Source: an uncultured Muribaculaceae bacterium (GTDB taxonomy: Bacteria; Bacteroidota; Bacteroidia; Bacteroidales; Muribaculaceae). From it: a stretch of 9,963 nucleotides of DNA. The DNA is taken from positions 1-9,963 of the forward strand of contig CAQFOZ010000071.1 of assembly GCA_948788915.1 (NCBI GenBank). Reading direction: 5' to 3'. Position numbers and translations under genes: made by a program. Shown here one piece after another: positions 7,120-9,963 of the stretch. Each line of letters opens with the position of its first letter. Within the stretch, counting starts at the first letter, position 1. The notes under the pieces were generated by a model, which saw only the letters and a program-made list of their open reading frames with translations, searched no databases and was not told the DNA's origin.

Positions 7120-7943
7120 TTGCGTCCATTAAAAGAGCTTATCTATATGTCGTGAAAGGCATAGCTCCTCAGCAAGTTAAAGCTGAAATCAGCTATCTTT
7201 TGCCCTCGGAACGTCTTGCAGAAAAAAAAATAATAGTCACAGGCGGAGGGAGAGGGCTTGGTTTGGCCATGGCCAGAAGATTTGTGGCAGAAGGTGCTGA
7301 CGTGCTGATTTGTGGCAGGGACGAGGAGCGACTGAAGGATTCGGCAAAAAAGATTGGGGCGAAGTATCTCGCTTTGGATGTCACTGATGCTGGCGATTTT
7401 GACAGTTTTATTGATGAGGCAGATAAGAAGCTTGGCGGCCTTGACTGCTTAGTCAATAATGCCGGAATATCCTTGCATGAGGGAAATGTGTTCAATGTGA
7501 CTCCCGAACAGTTTGATTTGCAGATTGCTACAAATTTGCGGGGTTCCTACTTCCTGGCTCAGAAATTTGCCGAAAGACTACGCCGTAGCGGTTCTGCCGG
7601 AAATATCTTGTTTATCTCATCGGAGCGCGGCTCTTATGTTGACGATTTGCCCTATGGCATCACCAAGGCCGCTATAAACAGTCTGGTCCAGGGGCTGGCA
7701 GCGAGGCTTATTAAATACTCAATAAGAGTCAATGCGCTTGCTCCGGGCGTCACGACGTCTGATATGACCGGTTTCAAGGAAGACGGCAACCTGTTATGTC
7801 ACTATAATATCACCCATAGAGTGTACCTTCCGGACGAGGTCGCAGAGATCGCGACTTTCCTTCTTTCGGATGCCAGCCGGTGTCTGAACGGCCAGATTCT
7901 GGTATGCAACGAGGGCAAATCTATTAATTATCATTGGAAATGA
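7116..7943 (+). CDS. Short-chain dehydrogenase/reductase (classical SDR) with N-terminal extension
   Basis: A 275-residue NAD(P)-dependent oxidoreductase. TGGGRGLG (42-49) is the TGxxxGxG cofactor motif. Arg68 after the second strand (ICGRD) favours NADPH. NNAG lies at 114-117. The catalytic set is N140, S168, Y180 and K184 (YGITK). NALAPGVTTSDM and the C-terminal FLLSDASRCLNGQILVCNEG are standard for classical SDRs of the FabG/glucose-dehydrogenase type. The Rossmann fold starts only at about residue 38; the first 37 residues, with an aromatic and basic stretch (RAYLYVVKG), are extra, and no start codon lies closer to the fold. The ATGA overlap with the upstream gene supports ATG 7116. It is coupled to the ThDP enzyme by a second ATGA overlap, so the two probably act in sequence, for example reducing a keto product. 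The substrate is unknown. Confidence 0.9.
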   Translation: MIASIKRAYLYVVKGIAPQQVKAEISYLLPSERLAEKKIIVTGGGRGLGLAMARRFVAEGADVLICGRDEERLKDSAKKIGAKYLALDVTDAGDFDSFIDEADKKLGGLDCLVNNAGISLHEGNVFNVTPEQFDLQIATNLRGSYFLAQKFAERLRRSGSAGNILFISSERGSYVDDLPYGITKAAINSLVQGLAARLIKYSIRVNALAPGVTTSDMTGFKEDGNLLCHYNITHRVYLPDEVAEIATFLLSDASRCLNGQILVCNEGKSINYHWK

Positions 7944-9694
7944 GTTTTAATTATACTTCCGAAAAAAACGTGCTTATGCTTGTGGCGCTCTTGAAGGCCT
8001 ATGGCATAAAACGAGTGATTGCATCGCCCGGAACAACTAACATGACTTTTGTTGCGAGCTTACAACATGATTCCTTCTTTGAGATTTATTCCGCGCCGGA
8101 CGAACGTTCGGCATGCTACATGGCATGCGGTATGGCTGATGAGAGTGGTGAGTCGGTGGTGATAACATGCACGGGTGCTACCGCGTCCAGAAATTACCTG
8201 CCGGGCCTTACCGAGGCCTACTATCGAAAACTTCCGATACTCGCAGTAACAGCCACACAGAACGAGAACACTATTGGGCACCTTAAACCTCAAGTCATAG
8301 ATCGCTCGTCGCTTCCGGCTGATACTTGTGTCCTGTCTGTTCATGTTTCTGTCGCAGACGGCGAAGACCTCTGGGCATGTAACATCAAACTCAATCAGGC
8401 CCTTGATGCTCTGACCCGCAAAGGTGGTGGACCGGTGCACATCAACATGGCCACAACTTACAGCCCGGATTTCTCCATAGTGGAATTACCTCATGTCACG
8501 AAGATAGAACGAATATGCCAGGAAAATGAAATGCCGGCTCTGCCGAACGTCAGGACTGCGGTTTTTGCAGGGGCGCACAAGGATTTTGATGATGAGCTGC
8601 AACAGCTTGTAGATGAGTTCTGTCGTAAAAACAATGCAGTAGTGTTCTGTGATCATACGAGTGGCTATCATGGCGAATTCAGAGCCAATCTGTCGTTGTT
8701 GAGAATGCAGCCCGGAGCTGACAGGAGTCTGTTCAGCCCGAGCTTACTGATACATATAGGAGAAGTCTCCGGCTCATATACATATCCACAGCCACAGTTT
8801 GTGTGGAGAGTCAGCGAAGACGGAGAGATACGAGACACTTTCAAAGGCCTTGTCAAGGTGTTTGAGATGGATGAACGTGACTTTTTCAAGCATTACGCGG
8901 CTTGTCCATATAGGGGAATGGCTGAGGAGAAAAGCTATATAGCACAGTTCAGAGAGGCAGACTCCCATATTAGAGAATCATTGGCTGCAATTGAGCTGCC
9001 GTTCTCAAATATATGGGTGGCATCTCAGACGGCTCATAAAATACCATCATCTTCTGTTGTGCACCTTGGCATACTCAATTCTCTGAGAGCTTGGAACTTC
9101 TTTAATTTCCCGAAAGGCGTACGCTCAAAAAGCAATGTTGGCGGATTCGGCATAGACGGTCCTGTATCGACGCTGATAGGAGCATCATTGGTAGATCCTG
9201 AGTGCACACAGTTCGGAATTATAGGGGATCTCGCGTTCTTCTATGACATGAACTCTTTGGGAAACAGGCATGTGCAAGGTAATCTGCGCATTATGCTGAT
9301 CAACAATGGCAAAGGAACTGAATTCACCAACTTCAGTCATCCTTGCTCCAAATTCGGAGCCGGAGCTGAGAACTATATGGCGGCAGCTGGTCATTACGGC
9401 AACAAATCGCCCAATCTGGTGCGACACTACGCTGAAGACCTGGGCTTTGAATACCTTAGTGCATCAAATAAAGACGAGTTCCTACACTCTTTGCCGGCGT
9501 TTCTTGACAAGGAAATAAAATCTCGTCCTGTGTTGTTTGAGGTATTTACTGATTCGAAGGACGAAAGTGATGCTCTGTATATGATCACTCACTTGCTTGA
9601 GAGAGCTCCATCCCACAAAGAAAAACTACATGCGATGGCCGCTAAAGTCATAGGAGAAGAAGGCATATCCTTTGTAAAGAAGATATTGAAATAA
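7940..9694 (+). CDS. MenD-like thiamine-diphosphate enzyme, probably not a true MenD
   Basis: A 584-residue ThDP enzyme laid out like MenD (SEPHCHC synthase). ATG 7940, in an ATGA overlap with the SDR stop, is preferred over TTG 7934. The Pyr domain has SPG (29-31), the catalytic Glu E55 in APDERSA and Q118 in KPQVID. GGPVHINM (163-170) closes the domain. The PP domain has GFGIDGPVST (402-411) and the ThDP/Mg motif from G429-D430 (GDLAFFYDMNSL) to N455-N456. It matches E. coli MenD numbering without gaps through residue 118. By eye, MenD's substrate-binding basic residues are all replaced: R33 by T33, R107 by Q107, the KR pair in TSKR by Y280-T281, R395 by W385 and R413 by V400. ThDP chemistry (decarboxylation or carboligation) is likely kept with a different substrate. 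No other menaquinone gene is present. It is the last gene of the operon and presumably works with the SDR and PP-loop enzymes. Confidence 0.88.
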   Translation: MSFNYTSEKNVLMLVALLKAYGIKRVIASPGTTNMTFVASLQHDSFFEIYSAPDERSACYMACGMADESGESVVITCTGATASRNYLPGLTEAYYRKLPILAVTATQNENTIGHLKPQVIDRSSLPADTCVLSVHVSVADGEDLWACNIKLNQALDALTRKGGGPVHINMATTYSPDFSIVELPHVTKIERICQENEMPALPNVRTAVFAGAHKDFDDELQQLVDEFCRKNNAVVFCDHTSGYHGEFRANLSLLRMQPGADRSLFSPSLLIHIGEVSGSYTYPQPQFVWRVSEDGEIRDTFKGLVKVFEMDERDFFKHYAACPYRGMAEEKSYIAQFREADSHIRESLAAIELPFSNIWVASQTAHKIPSSSVVHLGILNSLRAWNFFNFPKGVRSKSNVGGFGIDGPVSTLIGASLVDPECTQFGIIGDLAFFYDMNSLGNRHVQGNLRIMLINNGKGTEFTNFSHPCSKFGAGAENYMAAAGHYGNKSPNLVRHYAEDLGFEYLSASNKDEFLHSLPAFLDKEIKSRPVLFEVFTDSKDESDALYMITHLLERAPSHKEKLHAMAAKVIGEEGISFVKKILK

Positions 9695-9711
9695 TAGCCG
9701 CAAGCGCGGAG

Positions 9712-9740
9712 ACTCGTGATGCGGACCGAGTGATTTTTCT
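9712..9740 (+). terminator. Possible weak terminator after the glycan operon
   Basis: ACTCG (9712-9716) pairs with CGAGT (9727-9731) around a 10-nt loop. GATTTTTCT follows. The position, 18 nt after the operon's stop, is right, but the stem is only 5 bp, so termination may be partial. A separate 4-bp stem, CCGC/GCGG, lies at 9698-9709. Confidence 0.4.
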
Positions 9741-9764
9741 CTTTCTTTGCTCGGAAAAAAGATG

Positions 9765-9772
9765 TAAATTTG
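9765..9772 (+). promoter_or_regulatory. Bacteroidetes-type promoter (-7 element) of the esterase gene
   Basis: TAAATTTG matches TAnnTTTG. A TTTG at 9746-9749 could be the -33 box, although the 15-nt gap is shorter than the usual 19-21. The element ends only 4 nt before ATG 9777, so the transcript would have almost no leader. Confidence 0.6.
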
Positions 9773-9776
9773 CGCT

Positions 9777-9963
9777 ATGAAGAACAAGATATTTTTGGTG
9801 CTGCTGCTCGTGCTGGCGGCGGCATCGGCTAGGGCGGCAAAGGTCGACACGCTCAGCGTGTCGGCGAAGTTTATTCCCGGACCGATGAATGTGAGCGTGG
9901 TGGTGCCCGATGCGGCTGCGGCCGACACGGCGCGGCGCTTCCCCGTGGTGTACATTCTTAACG
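9777..9963 (+). CDS. Secreted putative esterase (alpha/beta hydrolase), 5' part
   Basis: The first 62 residues are visible; the rest lies beyond the window. An N-terminal signal peptide is clear: MKNK, then a Leu/Val/Ala-rich core (residues 5-17) and ASARA just before AKVDTL, with likely cleavage around residues 18-21. The mature start (KVDTLSVSAKF..., then VSVVVP and RRFPVVYILN) matches the first strands of the Esterase D/feruloyl-esterase-like family, in which VVYLLHG leads into the oxyanion region. Such Bacteroidales proteins act in the periplasm or on the surface on acylated glycans or other esters. The catalytic Ser-His-Asp is not in view. ATG 9777 is the only possible start: an in-frame TAA lies at 9765-9767 and the signal peptide begins here. 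GC content returns to about 58-68%, marking the end of the glycan locus. Confidence 0.75.
   Translation, partial: MKNKIFLVLLLVLAAASARAAKVDTLSVSAKFIPGPMNVSVVVPDAAAADTARRFPVVYILN

Noticed and set aside
7934..7939. TTG at 7934 as the start of the MenD-like gene
   Set aside because: ATG 7940 forms the ATGA stop/start overlap seen at three other junctions of this operon and gives gap-free agreement with MenD numbering at E55 and Q118.
7940..9694. Calling this gene menD of menaquinone biosynthesis
   Set aside because: The substrate-binding basic residues are replaced and no other men gene is nearby; the context is a glycan operon.
9750..9760. CCGAG (9726-9730) and CTCGG (9750-9754) followed by six A as a terminator for the minus strand
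   Set aside because: On the minus strand the T-run would precede the stem and not follow it, and no minus-strand gene ends here.

Overview
The window looks like chromosomal DNA of a Bacteroidales bacterium, possibly Muribaculaceae. Flanking genes are GC-rich: hand counts give about 63% for the row at 121-180 and 58-68% at 9841-9960. Promoter-like sites match the Bacteroidetes TAnnTTTG -7 element, Shine-Dalgarno sequences are scarce, and the protein families are those of Bacteroidales surface-glycan loci. The genus assignment is inference.

Layout, all genes on the + strand. (1) 2-220 is the 3' end of a ribosome hibernation factor (HPF/RaiA), closed by a strong intrinsic terminator at 246-281. 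(2) A short intergenic region holds a TAnnTTTG promoter (327-334), a 12-bp palindrome touching it, and a hairpin just before the first start codon. (3) 375-9694 is one tightly packed glycan-biosynthesis operon of eight genes: GT4 glycosyltransferase, polysaccharide pyruvyl transferase, GT2 glycosyltransferase, DXD sugar transferase (GT32-like), Wzx-type flippase, a QueC-like PP-loop ATPase, an SDR oxidoreductase, and a MenD-like ThDP enzyme. Five of the seven junctions overlap by 1-4 nt. The other two, on either side of the flippase, have gaps of 3 and 10 nt. (4) A weak terminator candidate and a promoter precede the 5' end of a secreted esterase at 9777-9963. No stretch over 300 nt lacks a gene. 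I saw no tRNA, rRNA, CRISPR array or insertion sequence.

How the genes fit together: three glycosyltransferases build a lipid-linked oligosaccharide, the pyruvyl transferase adds an acidic ketal, and Wzx flips the product. The last three genes are not standard capsule genes and probably make or attach an unusual substituent. The MenD-like protein keeps the ThDP-binding core and the catalytic Glu. Aligned by eye, it lacks every basic residue that MenD uses to hold its substrates, so it is unlikely to make menaquinone and probably has a new substrate. The QueC-like ATPase beside it could activate a carboxylate, and the SDR could reduce a ketone. This PP-loop/SDR/ThDP trio is the best candidate for an undescribed pathway here.

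The operon has no polymerase, initiating transferase, chain-length or export genes, and no UpxY/UpxZ-type regulators. It may therefore serve a non-polymerised glycan, such as a protein O-glycan, or depend on genes elsewhere. Sharp GC steps inside the GT4 and GT2 genes suggest mosaic assembly by recombination.
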